A DNA stretch of 64,000 nt from Oceanobacillus timonensis (GCF_900166635.1 NZ_LT800497.1:4016344-4080343); one strand, 5' to 3'. Counted from the stretch's first letter, positions 8,743 to 17,979 are shown. The notes: a model not told the origin generated them from the letters alone. Program-made: numbers and translations.

Positions 8743-8972
8743 TTGTCCCACCTCTTTATTAGCCAATTTTTCACTTTCTAACCAGTAACTATTCCTAAAA
8801 CACAATTACTTCTCTGTACTCAATCATACCAATTACAGAGAAGAAAAGTGCGAAATTCTTTTATTTTTAAACAAAATTTAAATAACATGCCTGCCTTCAT
8901 TCAAAACAAAAAATTCGCCTCACACAATAGTCCATAGACCATGAGACGGTTCCAACTCTCTATCCCTTTCCC

Positions 8973-10133
8973 TTAAGCATACTGCAAAATCCGTTCTGCA
9001 GCCTTTCTCGCACCGGCAATATTTCTGGAAACCGGACCAATCTCCAATTCCGCTAACGCCCCCGCTACAAAAAGCCCGTTTTTCCATTCAAGTTCTTTGG
9101 TAACAATCGGAAACCCGCAAGGCGCACACGGCAAATGCATATGCTTTATGACCGGATCCAGCCATTCTTTCCCCGGCATGGCAACAGATGAACCAGTCGC
9201 CAGCATAATAGTACTTCCTTTCAACTTTTCTTGATCTTCCATAACCAGCTGCATTGTTCCATCAGCATTTTCTATCCATTCTTGAATACAACCAGTATAC
9301 ATATCTAATCTTCCGGTTCTCTCTTGTTGCAGCAGCTTCAAATATAAGTCTCTGGTGACAGACCCTCGATTCCTTGCATGTTGGATGACTTCCCGTCTTT
9401 CTTTATAGCTTGTCAGCTTATCATATTTATTTAAATATTTAGGTCCAAGCCACCCCGGGTCACTATCAAAATGATGAATCCGTAATGGGTGCCGCTTCAC
9501 CATTGTGACAGAATCAATCGATTCTTTTTGTGTGAGTGCATAAGCAAGATGCGCTGCAGTCATTCCGCCGCCAATAACAATGACATCCCCTGTCTCAGGA
9601 AGTTCATTATCCATTTCAAATACATGTTTCACGGACGCATGATCTCTACAAGTTTCAGCCCATGATGGATAATGGGGAGTATGGTTTACTCCCATCGCAA
9701 GTACGACACGCTCACTAACAAAACAACGGCCATCTGCAACACAAACCTTCCAGCCAGATTCCGTCCAAGAAAGTCCGGATACCTCTCCTTGCAGCCAACA
9801 CGCCATAACACCTATTTTCTCCAGTAAATCCATGCTATGCTGATTAAACATGTCTAAACGCGGCCGCTGATATTGTCCTTTAAATCCGGAGGCATAGTTG
9901 TGTTTAGAAGAATACTTTTTTAAACTGTATGGATCAGCATCTAGGTGATGAACGAGGGGAGAGCGTAAATACGACATTTCTATCTTATCCGTAATCGTGC
10001 GCCACCTCTCCAGCGGCTGTTGATGCGGATCGATTATCAATAAATCCTCTGTCTCTACTTTCTCCTCTTCAAGCAAGAGTAAAGCTACGCAACTCCCTTG
10101 AATTCCTCCTCCAATCACAATCCATTTATACAT
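8973..10133 (-). CDS. FAD/NAD(P)-dependent oxidoreductase of the lysine/ornithine N-hydroxylase-like superfamily
   Basis: Flavoprotein of 386 residues. An N-terminal FAD-binding fold (VIGGGIQGSCVALLLL, then IIDPH), a conserved-looking block SYLRSPLVHHLDADPYSL at about residues 54-71, a second Rossmann motif DVIVIGGGMTAAHLAYAL (about 183-200) for NAD(P)H, and a C-terminal FAD contact LFVAGALAELEIGP. The layout resembles SidA/IucD/flavin-monooxygenase relatives, but the substrate cannot be read from sequence. A Zur-like palindrome sits 29-48 bp upstream of ATG, so zinc limitation is the likely inducer. A weak terminator follows at about 8917-8948. Confidence 0.8.
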   Translation of the reverse strand: MYKWIVIGGGIQGSCVALLLLEEEKVETEDLLIIDPHQQPLERWRTITDKIEMSYLRSPLVHHLDADPYSLKKYSSKHNYASGFKGQYQRPRLDMFNQHSMDLLEKIGVMACWLQGEVSGLSWTESGWKVCVADGRCFVSERVVLAMGVNHTPHYPSWAETCRDHASVKHVFEMDNELPETGDVIVIGGGMTAAHLAYALTQKESIDSVTMVKRHPLRIHHFDSDPGWLGPKYLNKYDKLTSYKERREVIQHARNRGSVTRDLYLKLLQQERTGRLDMYTGCIQEWIENADGTMQLVMEDQEKLKGSTIMLATGSSVAMPGKEWLDPVIKHMHLPCAPCGFPIVTKELEWKNGLFVAGALAELEIGPVSRNIAGARKAAERILQYA

Positions 10134-10161
10134 CCATATCCCTCTTTCTTTATAGATTTTA

Positions 10162-10180
10162 AACCGTAATTGTTACGGTT
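10162..10180 (-). promoter_or_regulatory. Zur-type operator (site 1)
   Basis: AACCGTAA-TTG-TTACGGTT has perfect 8-bp arms. It fits the Gram-positive Zur 7-1-7 consensus (TCGTAATnATTACGA) closely and lies just upstream of the flavin oxidoreductase start, in promoter position. Confidence 0.65.
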
Positions 10181-10249
10181 GAATAACAAAAATTTTTGTT
10201 TATTCATCTGAGCCATTATCTGAAGTTTTATTTTTCTACCCAATATCAT

Positions 10250-10612
10250 TTATTCCAATCCCTCTGTATAAAAATATCTCCTGTTTTTTTGAACCTCAAA
10301 ATCAGCGGAAACAACATTTGTACAATCAAGCCAACGTGTTTCTGTTATTACCTTTTCTGTATTTAAATCTATTTTTGCTTCTATTTCCTTTAATACTTCT
10401 AAAAGTTCAGGTAAGGATAAATCAAACGCTTCAGCGATATGCCTATGAGGAGATTCCGTTCGAAGCAAATCCATAAAGTGTTCAGGAGTCAATGCTTTTT
10501 CAGAAATCATATCTTCCATACTTATCACTTTTCTAAATAACAATCGTTCTTCCTTGGTAAGAAAGCGATCTATCATTTTTTCCTGAAGCTTTTTCCCTAA
10601 GTAACTATCCAA
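10250..10612 (-). CDS. Small protein of unknown family behind a Zur-like box
   Basis: About 120 residues, probably cytosolic, largely helical N-terminal half (KKLQEKMIDRFLTKEERLLF) and a beta-like C-terminal end with TRWLDCTNVVSADFEVQ. I do not recognise it; there are no Cys/His clusters for a zinc chaperone (one Cys). The longest frame begins with a GTG at 10621, but that overlaps the AGGAGG ribosome site; TTG at 10612 has ideal spacing and is preferred. Its own Zur-like palindrome lies about 22-46 bp upstream. Together with the flavoprotein downstream it may form a two-gene metal-starvation response. Confidence 0.6.
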   Translation of the reverse strand: MDSYLGKKLQEKMIDRFLTKEERLLFRKVISMEDMISEKALTPEHFMDLLRTESPHRHIAEAFDLSLPELLEVLKEIEAKIDLNTEKVITETRWLDCTNVVSADFEVQKNRRYFYTEGLE

Positions 10613-10640
10613 ATCAAACACCTCCTGATAATTCTCTTCA

Positions 10641-10659
10641 AACGTAATCGTTACGATTT
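10641..10659 (-). promoter_or_regulatory. Zur-type operator (site 2)
   Basis: AACGTAA-TCG-TTACGATT: core CGTAA/TTACG arms are perfect, with AT-rich flanks as in the Zur consensus. It is the second copy of the palindrome found at 10162-10180 and precedes the small protein gene. Confidence 0.65.
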
Positions 10660-10825
10660 ATAACGGAAATATATTTACTTTACCATGAAGATGACATAAA
10701 AACAACATCATTCTTCTAAAAGGACTAATCCATCCATAACTGTTCCTGCCAAATTAAAAAGCTACCTTCCACCAACTCAATGGCATCAGATAACTTTTTA
10801 AACATACATTATAAAGACATGTCAC

Positions 10826-10951
10826 TTAAGCATCCTCTGGTTCAATGCTGAGTGTCGAATCAGGATATTCGATTCCAACAGCAGCGCTGACATTCATCGT
10901 TACACCGAAAAGTGCGAATACTACCAGTCCAGCAATAACTAATTTCTTCAT
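10826..10951 (-). CDS. Exported signalling pre-peptide (Phr/PapR/AimP-like)
   Basis: A 41-codon gene: MKKLVIAGLVVFALFGVTMN is a textbook signal sequence, with a likely cleavage after VSA, leaving a short acidic tail VGIEYPDSTLSIEPEDA. Its ATG overlaps the TGA of the receptor gene (ATGA), and GGAGGGATCGG supplies the ribosome site. This is the standard arrangement for RRNPP receptor/peptide pairs, in which the peptide is secreted, trimmed and re-imported by Opp. The mature sequence is unknown; the C-terminal 5-10 residues are the usual signal. Confidence 0.8.
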   Translation of the reverse strand: MKKLVIAGLVVFALFGVTMNVSAAVGIEYPDSTLSIEPEDA

Positions 10952-12180
10952 CCGATCCCTCCTTTCATATCCAAAACATTTTTTATCTTAAAATAAGCTT
11001 GTTTATATTGCTTATTTTGAGAATAATAATCAGATAACATCACATTATAGTGAATCAGGAATTCCCTATCGTTATTTTCTTCACAAAAAGGAATCGCAAC
11101 CGTTTCCAAGTATGTTGCTACACAATCTCCATTTAACTGTAATTGAAGAACATAAAATTTAATCTTATATTCTTCCATACTATATTTGTCAGCTAAGGCT
11201 GCACCTTTTGTAATATGCTGGCTTGCTTCTTCTTTATTTTCTATACGCAAATATAACTCTGCCAACGTGAGAATTGTTTTCAGACCATGTTGCTCTTCCA
11301 TTGATGCAGAAAGGCTCTCTTGATAATAATAAATAGCCTTGTTCAAATCTTTCTTTTTTTCATAGGCAAGTCCTAAATTATGATACACTTTTCGTTGCAG
11401 GTCTCTATTATTGTTAATGACTTTCTCCACCCGGAAATAATAGTCAATGGCTTCATCATAATTTCCCATCTTAAAATAATTAATGCCCAACAGAAAATAA
11501 CAAACAGTACATTGATCATAGTTCATTTCCTGTAAATACTTATCTAAAGCTATTTCTAGATGTTGAATGGACTTATATATATTATCTTTACGGTTATATG
11601 TTAGAGATATTTCATAATGAATATCTGCTTTATACGGAAAGTTCAATGCATTCGCCAGCCCTAAATATAACTCTAATGCGGCATCATAATTCCCGGTTTT
11701 ATAATAATATAGGCCGCAAACTCTATTAAATAAAGGCATTATTTTCATATTACTATAATCTTGCAAAGATTCTGCTTCTTGAAATTTTCTTTCAACCTCT
11801 TCGATTGTTGAAGCTCTTAATGCAAATCGTAATTCTATTAAGCTGATGAGCAGCCTCATTCCAGGATCTGAAGATTTTTCAAATTCTTTTAAAAATGATT
11901 GATAAGCTTCTTCGGCTGCGGGCATGTTTTCCTTAATCAATTGATATATATATTCTACTCTTTGAATAACCTTATCATTTACCACATCATCTATTTGTAC
12001 TAAATCCTCAAACGATATACCAAACCTTTCAGCCAGCAACTGTAGAATCTCTTCATTAGGAACGACATTACCAGTTTCAATCTTGCTGTAATAAGATACA
12101 GAGCAAATACCTTCAACAATCTCATGCTGGGTAGAATGCTGCTTATTTCGTAAATATTTAAGTTTTTGTCCTAAATCCAA
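10948..12180 (-). CDS. RRNPP quorum-sensing regulator (HTH plus TPR)
   Basis: Cytoplasmic peptide receptor of 410 residues. An N-terminal XRE-type helix-turn-helix (about 6-60; SVSYYSKIETGNVVPNEEIL) is followed by about seven to eight TPR-like helical hairpins; clear repeats are YYYKTGNYDAALELYLG, YFKMGNYDEAIDYYFRV, YHNLGLAYEKKKDLNKAIYY. The DNA-binding domain puts it with PlcR/NprR/AimR-like transcription factors rather than Rap phosphatases. The peptide gene overlaps its 3' end. Targets cannot be read from sequence; its own promoter and the downstream small gene at 10250-10612 are candidates. Confidence 0.9.
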   Translation of the reverse strand: MDLGQKLKYLRNKQHSTQHEIVEGICSVSYYSKIETGNVVPNEEILQLLAERFGISFEDLVQIDDVVNDKVIQRVEYIYQLIKENMPAAEEAYQSFLKEFEKSSDPGMRLLISLIELRFALRASTIEEVERKFQEAESLQDYSNMKIMPLFNRVCGLYYYKTGNYDAALELYLGLANALNFPYKADIHYEISLTYNRKDNIYKSIQHLEIALDKYLQEMNYDQCTVCYFLLGINYFKMGNYDEAIDYYFRVEKVINNNRDLQRKVYHNLGLAYEKKKDLNKAIYYYQESLSASMEEQHGLKTILTLAELYLRIENKEEASQHITKGAALADKYSMEEYKIKFYVLQLQLNGDCVATYLETVAIPFCEENNDREFLIHYNVMLSDYYSQNKQYKQAYFKIKNVLDMKGGIG

Positions 12181-12384
12181 AATCCTCTCTCCTCTTCATG
12201 AAAATTTCCCTAATCTAAATGTAACATAATTTCATTTAAAAATAGAAGGATTCTTTTTTATTTTAGGATTTATTTATCATCCGTAAAGTAGGATGAAACC
12301 ATATAATTTCTCGCAAGCCATGAAAAAAATTGATATGATAAAAAATAATGCATGTGAATAAAGGTAATAAGAAGGGGTTGCATC

Positions 12385-13335
12385 ATGCCAATATCTATCT
12401 ACTACCAGACAAATGCAAAAGAATGGAAACGAGCTGAAAACGATACTGCTGTTCCAAATGATGCGAGTTTTATATGGTACGATTTTGTCAATGCAAGTGC
12501 AGAGGAAAGCAAATTGCTGGCTTCCCAATTTCATTTCGACCCGCTGGCTATTGAGGATACCATTAAAACGGTGTCACGGCCAAAATTGAAAAAATATCCG
12601 GAGTATCAATTTTTAGTTTGTCATTTAATCAATCCAGAAGATTATCGCGCACAGGCAATTAATCTTTTTATGAAAGGGCCTATTCTTGTAACCTATCATA
12701 AGGGTAGTTTGGGAAAACTGGGCGATGTAGAAGCGGCAATTCAGAAACGTTATCCTTCTCAATCTGTGACGCCTGAAGATGTAGCTTTTATTATTTTAGA
12801 TTTTATCGTTGATAGCTATTTTGAATATGTCGATCATATCGAGGATGAAGTCTTTTCTTTTGAAGACAGACACGTCAATGATACTGCAGATAATAAACTG
12901 ATGGAGGATGTTTTTCAGATACGTTCTTTGATTATTAAGTTAAAACGTGTCACCATGCCAATGCAGGAACTCATCCAACACTTGAAAGAAGACACCAGTT
13001 TTACAAAAACAAAGAAACAAAAAATGTATATACACCATATTGAAGACCATATCATTAAACAGATGCATACCATTAAATCTGCAGAAGAGATGACTGGAGA
13101 CATCCGCGATAATTACGATTCTTTCAATTCTTACCGTCTAAACAATATCATGAAAATCCTGACACTGGTTTCCGTTATTTTTCTTCCCTTAACATTAATT
13201 ACCGGAATTTATGGAATGAACTTTGGGAATATGCCGGAATTAGAATGGGATGATGGTTACTTTGCGGTACTTGTTGTTATGCTGCTTATCAGCATTGGAT
13301 TAATTATTTATTTTAAAGTAAAAAAATGGTTTTAA
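12385..13335 (+). CDS. CorA-family divalent metal ion transporter
   Basis: Magnesium/cobalt-type channel of 316 residues. A large N-terminal cytoplasmic domain with an acidic long helix, then two C-terminal transmembrane segments (about 255-275 and 291-311). The signature GMN motif occurs in YGMNFGNMPELEWDDGY between them. RBS AAGGGGTT lies before ATG. No Mg riboswitch is visible upstream. B. subtilis YfjQ is the family reference. Confidence 0.93.
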   Translation: MPISIYYQTNAKEWKRAENDTAVPNDASFIWYDFVNASAEESKLLASQFHFDPLAIEDTIKTVSRPKLKKYPEYQFLVCHLINPEDYRAQAINLFMKGPILVTYHKGSLGKLGDVEAAIQKRYPSQSVTPEDVAFIILDFIVDSYFEYVDHIEDEVFSFEDRHVNDTADNKLMEDVFQIRSLIIKLKRVTMPMQELIQHLKEDTSFTKTKKQKMYIHHIEDHIIKQMHTIKSAEEMTGDIRDNYDSFNSYRLNNIMKILTLVSVIFLPLTLITGIYGMNFGNMPELEWDDGYFAVLVVMLLISIGLIIYFKVKKWF

Positions 13336-13340
13336 CATGC

Positions 13341-13375
13341 TGTAATCATCCAGCACCAAAATGCCTGGATGATTA
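13341..13375. terminator. Hairpin between corA and the yrhK-like gene
   Basis: Perfect 12-bp stem (GTAATCATCCAG 13341-13352 with 13364-13375) and 11-nt loop, overlapping the stop codon of the converging gene. The U tract is weak (CTATT), so it may be a modest bidirectional terminator. Confidence 0.65.
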
Positions 13376-13666
13376 CCTATTAGATGATTCTCTGTGATGC
13401 GTACTACGCTTCTGCACCTTTGACAAATGAAAATCGTGAACAATGGAAATAACCGGGCGAATCAGCATTTGTATACTTCCAATAACAAATAAAACAGTGC
13501 CGGCAAAGGTTGTATTTTCATTGAAAAATAAAAAGCTTCCAATAAGGAAAATCAGGCCGAGAACTAAATCATTTATTTGATAAAGCAGTTTATATATGGA
13601 GGTTACTCTTAACTCTATTCTGCTTAAATGCAAATCTAATTCCGGATTATTTTTATTTAACTGCAT
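13373..13666 (-). CDS. YrhK-family small membrane protein
   Basis: 97 residues with two transmembrane segments (about 31-48 and 53-70). The signature YQINDLVLGLIFLIGS..FF and LFVIGSIQMLIRPVI matches the YrhK domain. In B. subtilis yrhK is linked to fatty-acid stress genes; its molecular role is unknown. The basic, Ser/His-rich tail is cytosolic or external depending on topology. Confidence 0.8.
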   Translation of the reverse strand: MQLNKNNPELDLHLSRIELRVTSIYKLLYQINDLVLGLIFLIGSFLFFNENTTFAGTVLFVIGSIQMLIRPVISIVHDFHLSKVQKRSTHHRESSNR

Positions 13667-13813
13667 TCCGTTCTCTCCTCGCTTATTGTTTCTAAAAGTT
13701 TTTTCATCTTTTACTCTATGTCATTCTCATATCAATATTTTATCAAATGGTTCCAAGTTAAGAAAATTCCTCCTCTATGAACATATCGTTCAACTCTTTT
13801 TTTAGGTATATGT

Positions 13814-14839
13814 TTACTCGGCAGTCAGCGTTTCATAAACCATCGTGTGAAACTTTTTCCTGATTTCAGACAATCGATGCTGCCGCCCATAGTGAACCAT
13901 ATTGGTAAGCAGCACCGTAACAATTTCTTCTTTCGGGTCAATCCACAAACTTGTTCCTGTAAATCCTGTATGTCCAAATGAACCGATAGACCAAGCTGGT
14001 CCGCAAGTAGTTCCAAGTGTTTTATCGCATAATACTTCAAAGCCTAAACCTCGGTTTTGGATTACATTTTCTTTGATTAAGGCCATTGTCTCCGGTCTTA
14101 ATATCGACTGCTTTTCTGGATACAGCCAATAATCGGCATAGGCCGCTACATCGGAAATGTTAGAAAATAAACCCGCGGAACCGCCAACACCGCCTAAATG
14201 ATAGACTTTTTCATCATGTACCTCACCATGAACATATTTCCCGCAAACTTTTTCTGTAGCAGCGATTTTATTTTTCTCTATTTTCTCAGGAAGAAAGCCA
14301 GTGTCTTTCATCCCCCAAGGCTGATATAATTCCTTATCCGCAAAGACATCCAGCCGTTGGTTTGTGATGGCTTCTACAACTTTTCCTAACACAATCATCC
14401 CGATATCACTATATAAAACCTGCGTCTCTGGCGGGTGATCTGCTGTACAGTTTAAAATTTCTTTCCATACGTCTCTTTGCTGGTACCGGTTTTTCACAGA
14501 TAAATCTGCGGAAACACCGGAGGTATGCTGTAAAAAATGGCGAATGCTGATCTGCTTTTGCGGAAACGCAGGTATATATTTATTTACCGCATCGTCTATA
14601 TGTAGCTCTTTTCGTTGATGTAAAAGTAGAATACTCGGCAGCGTACACATCATTTTTGTTAAAGAAGCCAGGTCAAAGTAAGTGTCTGTCGTAACAGGGA
14701 TTCTCTCTCCCTTATTGTTTAAGAAGGAACCTGCACTTCGTAACGTTTTCTGTTGCTGATGATGCTTAACAAGATAAACAGCTGCGGGAATTTCATCTTT
14801 TGTAACTAATCCCTCTAAATACTGTTCACAAGCCTTCAT
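13814..14839 (-). CDS. Serine beta-lactamase-fold hydrolase, AmiE (YbbE)-like
   Basis: 341-residue beta-lactamase/transpeptidase-fold enzyme: SxxK motif SLTK in DLASLTKMMCTLPSI, YxN-equivalent YSDIG, and third motif HTGFTG. The close layout to B. subtilis AmiE/YbbE and linkage to a BadF-type amino-sugar kinase suggest cleavage of the MurNAc-L-Ala amide in muropeptide rescue. I see no signal peptide, so unlike the exported homologue it may act in the cytosol. Other esterase or D-aminopeptidase roles remain possible. It overlaps the kinase gene by 14 bp. Confidence 0.75.
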   Translation of the reverse strand: MKACEQYLEGLVTKDEIPAAVYLVKHHQQQKTLRSAGSFLNNKGERIPVTTDTYFDLASLTKMMCTLPSILLLHQRKELHIDDAVNKYIPAFPQKQISIRHFLQHTSGVSADLSVKNRYQQRDVWKEILNCTADHPPETQVLYSDIGMIVLGKVVEAITNQRLDVFADKELYQPWGMKDTGFLPEKIEKNKIAATEKVCGKYVHGEVHDEKVYHLGGVGGSAGLFSNISDVAAYADYWLYPEKQSILRPETMALIKENVIQNRGLGFEVLCDKTLGTTCGPAWSIGSFGHTGFTGTSLWIDPKEEIVTVLLTNMVHYGRQHRLSEIRKKFHTMVYETLTAE

Positions 14840-15818
14840 TTATAGCACCTCTTCTCCCTGTATCTGACAGCATTTTTTTGATTTGTTCCGGCAAATAACC
14901 CTGCTGTTTTAAAACAAGAACAATACTTCCAATCACAGGTGAATTCTGCGATGTTAAAACGTTCAAAGAAGGAATCGCAGCGAGTTCCGCTTTCACCTTT
15001 TCGACGATGAAGTCATTCTGAAAAATGCCTCCTGCCAATACAAATGAAACAGCCCCATCCGTCCTTTGAAACAGCCTTTCAAACAATACCTGACCGCGAT
15101 TCGCTATTTGTTCAGCTGTTTCTTGAATAATTTTTATTGCGATTTCATCTTTCATTTCAGCAGCTTGAAAGACATAGTTTGCAAATGCAGCCACGCGCTG
15201 TTTTTCAAAATGTTGATAGATAATAGGAACTAATTCTTCGATACGGTCAATTTCTTCTCCATTCAAAATAAGGTCTGTCAGCGCAGTTTCCGGTCCCAGC
15301 CCGTCTAATTCATTGAATACAGCTATCAAGGCTTGTGACCCTACATCATAGCCGCTGCCCGGGTCTCCTCCAATTACATGCCCCCACCCGCCAACGCGGG
15401 CTGTCTTAGATTGATGGATTCCAAGCGTGATGGCTCCTGTTCCGCAGATAGACACAATACCATCTGCGCCAAACGTTTCTGAATAAAGCGCAATGGTTCC
15501 ATCATGTTCCACAACGATTTCATTACCGGAGAACCTATGCGGTGATGTCTTCCGAAAGTATTCCAACCATTTTTTCTGATCCGCTTCTCTCCCTAACCCC
15601 GCTACTCCTAAACCTACCGATAAATCAGTATTTTCGGATAAATAATTGTGTTCACATGCTTTACTTATTATTTGGCTGACGACTTTTGCAGAATGTGTGA
15701 AACTGGTACTGTGGGGATTTGCAGCTTCTGCTTCTGTTTCCCATACAAATCCCTCTGTTTTATGAAACAATAGCGCTTTGGTTTTTGTTCCTCCGCCATC
15801 CACTCCTAAGATATACAT
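14826..15818 (-). CDS. BadF/BcrD-family amino-sugar kinase (MurK-like)
   Basis: ASKHA-fold kinase of 330 residues. Phosphate-1 loop LGVDGGGTKTKALLF, ICGTGA phosphate-2, VGGWGHVIGGDPGSGYDVG, and adenosine motif LAGGIF. The family member MurK phosphorylates N-acetylmuramic acid and N-acetylglucosamine at C6 during peptidoglycan recycling; pairing with the AmiE-like hydrolase supports that use. RBS AAAGGGTGAT precedes ATG. No MurQ etherase is next to it. Confidence 0.82.
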   Translation of the reverse strand: MYILGVDGGGTKTKALLFHKTEGFVWETEAEAANPHSTSFTHSAKVVSQIISKACEHNYLSENTDLSVGLGVAGLGREADQKKWLEYFRKTSPHRFSGNEIVVEHDGTIALYSETFGADGIVSICGTGAITLGIHQSKTARVGGWGHVIGGDPGSGYDVGSQALIAVFNELDGLGPETALTDLILNGEEIDRIEELVPIIYQHFEKQRVAAFANYVFQAAEMKDEIAIKIIQETAEQIANRGQVLFERLFQRTDGAVSFVLAGGIFQNDFIVEKVKAELAAIPSLNVLTSQNSPVIGSIVLVLKQQGYLPEQIKKMLSDTGRRGAINEGL

Positions 15819-16390
15819 GTTTTATCACCCTTTATAAGGATTTCGACATTCGTGTTGTAATACTTCTTATGCCTTATTAAGATAATGTATCGTTGTACCA
15901 TCATGTCTTGAAGAAACCATGGAGTACCTCCCATACCTGCTCAATAAATTGTATGTTTTTTTGTGAAATGATATCCATGATGAATCTGACGTTTTCTCAT
16001 GGAAAATTACTGTTGTTACTGACTATATCACAGAAGAGATTATTTATCTGTATGCAAATTAGTGTGGAGTGGAAAACTTGTGGAGGAATGTTTTTGTACA
16101 GGAAAGGGCTAGATTCGAATAATAAATGAAGAGCTTAACTGTGGAAAGAAACTTAGTGCATTATATCTGTTGTAGATATATTTACTGCTAATCTGCTTCG
16201 TCTGTATAATAGCGCTAAAGAGAATAACTTTTTATGGTACTAGGCTCCATTATAGCCAAATCTTTAATACTATAACTGGAGCATAGTACTTTATAAAAAT
16301 TCCTATAGGGGAATGATGATATAAAGTAAAAAGGATTCATGTCATCTTTATTAATAACTAAACGTTAAATTCCTATTTTTAGCTTCTAAA
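15819..16390. other. 572-bp gene-free stretch with one imperfect hairpin
   Basis: No reading frame with a ribosome site is supported. The only structure I see is an imperfect inverted repeat of about 20 bp (16237-16255 with 16270-16290; GGTACTA.GCTCCA.TTATAG), one bulge and one mismatch, with a 14-nt loop. It could be a decayed repeat element or a transcript end. Confidence 0.4.
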
Positions 16391-17179
16391 TTAAGAGCTG
16401 GTTGTCCATCCGCCGTCAACAACTAATTCTAATCCTGTGACGTATTTTGATTCATCCGATGCTAAATATAGATATGCATTTGCAATATCTGAGGACTCTC
16501 CTGCATAAGGCTTCAAAGGTGTTCTCCCTTTAAACGTTTCTCCCATCTGTTCACGGGATTTAATTCCTGTCTTTTCAGCCATTCCCGTATAAATAGCGCC
16601 CGGGTGAACAGAATTTACCCGGATGTTATCTTTACCAAACCACTGTGCCGCATGCTTTGTCAAAGATCGTACAGCCCCTTTGGAAGCACTATATGCCGCT
16701 CCCTCTGCATCACCAATCCCGCCAACAATTGCAGCAATAGATGAAGTATTCACAATAGATCCTCCACCTTGGTTCTGTAAATGTGGAATCACTGCTTTCA
16801 TTCCTAACCATACACCCGTAGTATTTATCGCCATTACTTTATTCCAGTCATCTAATTCAGCATCTAAAATCCCTTTTGCCATATGAATGCCGGCATTATT
16901 TATTAATATATCTATTTTCCCGTATTGTTCCAGTGTTTTATCAATTACTTTACTCCATGATTCTGGATCGGATACATCCAGTTTTAAAGCAATAGCGTCT
17001 CCGCCGTCTGTAACAATCTCATTTTTCTTTTCATCTAACATGTCCACTTCAATATCTGTGATAACTACCTTTGCACCTTCTTTAGCAAATAATTGTGCTC
17101 CGGCCAATCCCATTCCGCTTGCAGCACCTGTGATAATAGCTACTTTTCCTGCTAATCTATTCATCCGATTCATCTCCAT
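16391..17179 (-). CDS. Short-chain dehydrogenase/reductase
   Basis: Classical SDR of about 262 residues (shorter if one of the internal ATGs at codon 3 or 6 is used; GGAG sites fit both). Cofactor loop TGAASGMG, Asp after beta2 (ITDIEVD, favouring NAD), NNAG motif, catalytic Ser in NTSSIAA, YSASK active site, and C-terminal YVTGLELVVDGGWTTSS. Substrate unknown. Second gene of a two-SDR operon, 6 bp after the first, and divergent from a TetR gene. Confidence 0.88.
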   Translation of the reverse strand: MEMNRMNRLAGKVAIITGAASGMGLAGAQLFAKEGAKVVITDIEVDMLDEKKNEIVTDGGDAIALKLDVSDPESWSKVIDKTLEQYGKIDILINNAGIHMAKGILDAELDDWNKVMAINTTGVWLGMKAVIPHLQNQGGGSIVNTSSIAAIVGGIGDAEGAAYSASKGAVRSLTKHAAQWFGKDNIRVNSVHPGAIYTGMAEKTGIKSREQMGETFKGRTPLKPYAGESSDIANAYLYLASDESKYVTGLELVVDGGWTTSS

Positions 17180-17185
17180 CTCCGT

Positions 17186-17917
17186 TTATTGTGCGCTTAA
17201 TCCACCATCAATTACTAACTCAATCCCCGTTACATAGCTGGACTCATCAGATGCTAAAAAAAGGACTACGTTGGTAACCTCTTCTGGCTCCCCTGCTCTC
17301 TTCAAAGGAAATGCACTCACTAATTCATCATTAATTAAATGTTCTGTCATTGGCGTTCTTATAAATCCTGGATGAACAGAATTCACACGTACACCAAATT
17401 CACCTAATTCAAGTGCTGCTGCTTTTGTCATCCCTCTTACAGCAAATTTTGATGCGGTGTATGCTCCTTTTTTATATGCTCCAATAATGCCAGCAAGTGA
17501 AGATATATTGACAATGGACCCTTCTTCAGCTTTTTTCATAGACGGAGCAACATGCTTCATTCCTAAAAATACAGAAACCTGATTCACGTCGATCACTTTT
17601 CGATACGTTTCTTCCGGATAATCTTCTAAATCAATTTCAGAAATATCAATACCTGCATTATTAACCAATACATTAATTGGCCCAAATATTTTTTCTGTTT
17701 CTTGGATGACCATTTCCCAATCTTCTGCCTTTGTAACATCATGTTTTATGAAGTGAACATTATTACCTAGCTCTTTTTCTAATTCTTTGCCGTCATCTTC
17801 CAATATATCTGTAGCTGCGACTTTCGCTCCCTCTTCCACCATTCTTCTTACGTGTTGAGCCCCCATTCCTCTTGCGCCGCCTGTCACAACAATCACTTTT
17901 CCGTTTAATCTGCCCAT
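17186..17917 (-). CDS. Short-chain dehydrogenase/reductase
   Basis: 243-residue classical SDR: TGGARGMGAQH cofactor loop, ATDI Asp (NAD-type), NNAG, active-site Ser in NISSLAG, YTASK, and YVTGIELVIDGG. It is the first gene of the SDR pair. A TGTAAGCGTTTACT sequence (13 of 14 cre positions) lies about 70 bp upstream, so carbon-source control is plausible. The pair probably carries out consecutive or alternative alcohol/ketone steps, which is inference. Confidence 0.9.
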   Translation of the reverse strand: MGRLNGKVIVVTGGARGMGAQHVRRMVEEGAKVAATDILEDDGKELEKELGNNVHFIKHDVTKAEDWEMVIQETEKIFGPINVLVNNAGIDISEIDLEDYPEETYRKVIDVNQVSVFLGMKHVAPSMKKAEEGSIVNISSLAGIIGAYKKGAYTASKFAVRGMTKAAALELGEFGVRVNSVHPGFIRTPMTEHLINDELVSAFPLKRAGEPEEVTNVVLFLASDESSYVTGIELVIDGGLSAQ

Positions 17918-17979
17918 GCGTAATTACCTCCCTTATAAGTTAATTGAGTAACTTCATGAATACATGTAAAATAAAATTA

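Noticed and set aside
12277..12534. Minus-strand 85-codon ORF over the corA start
   Set aside because: Shadow of the CorA gene; no Shine-Dalgarno.
15893..16129. 78-codon plus-strand ORF in the gap before the SDR pair
   Set aside because: Odd composition (many Cys, Met), no ribosome site, no conserved motif.
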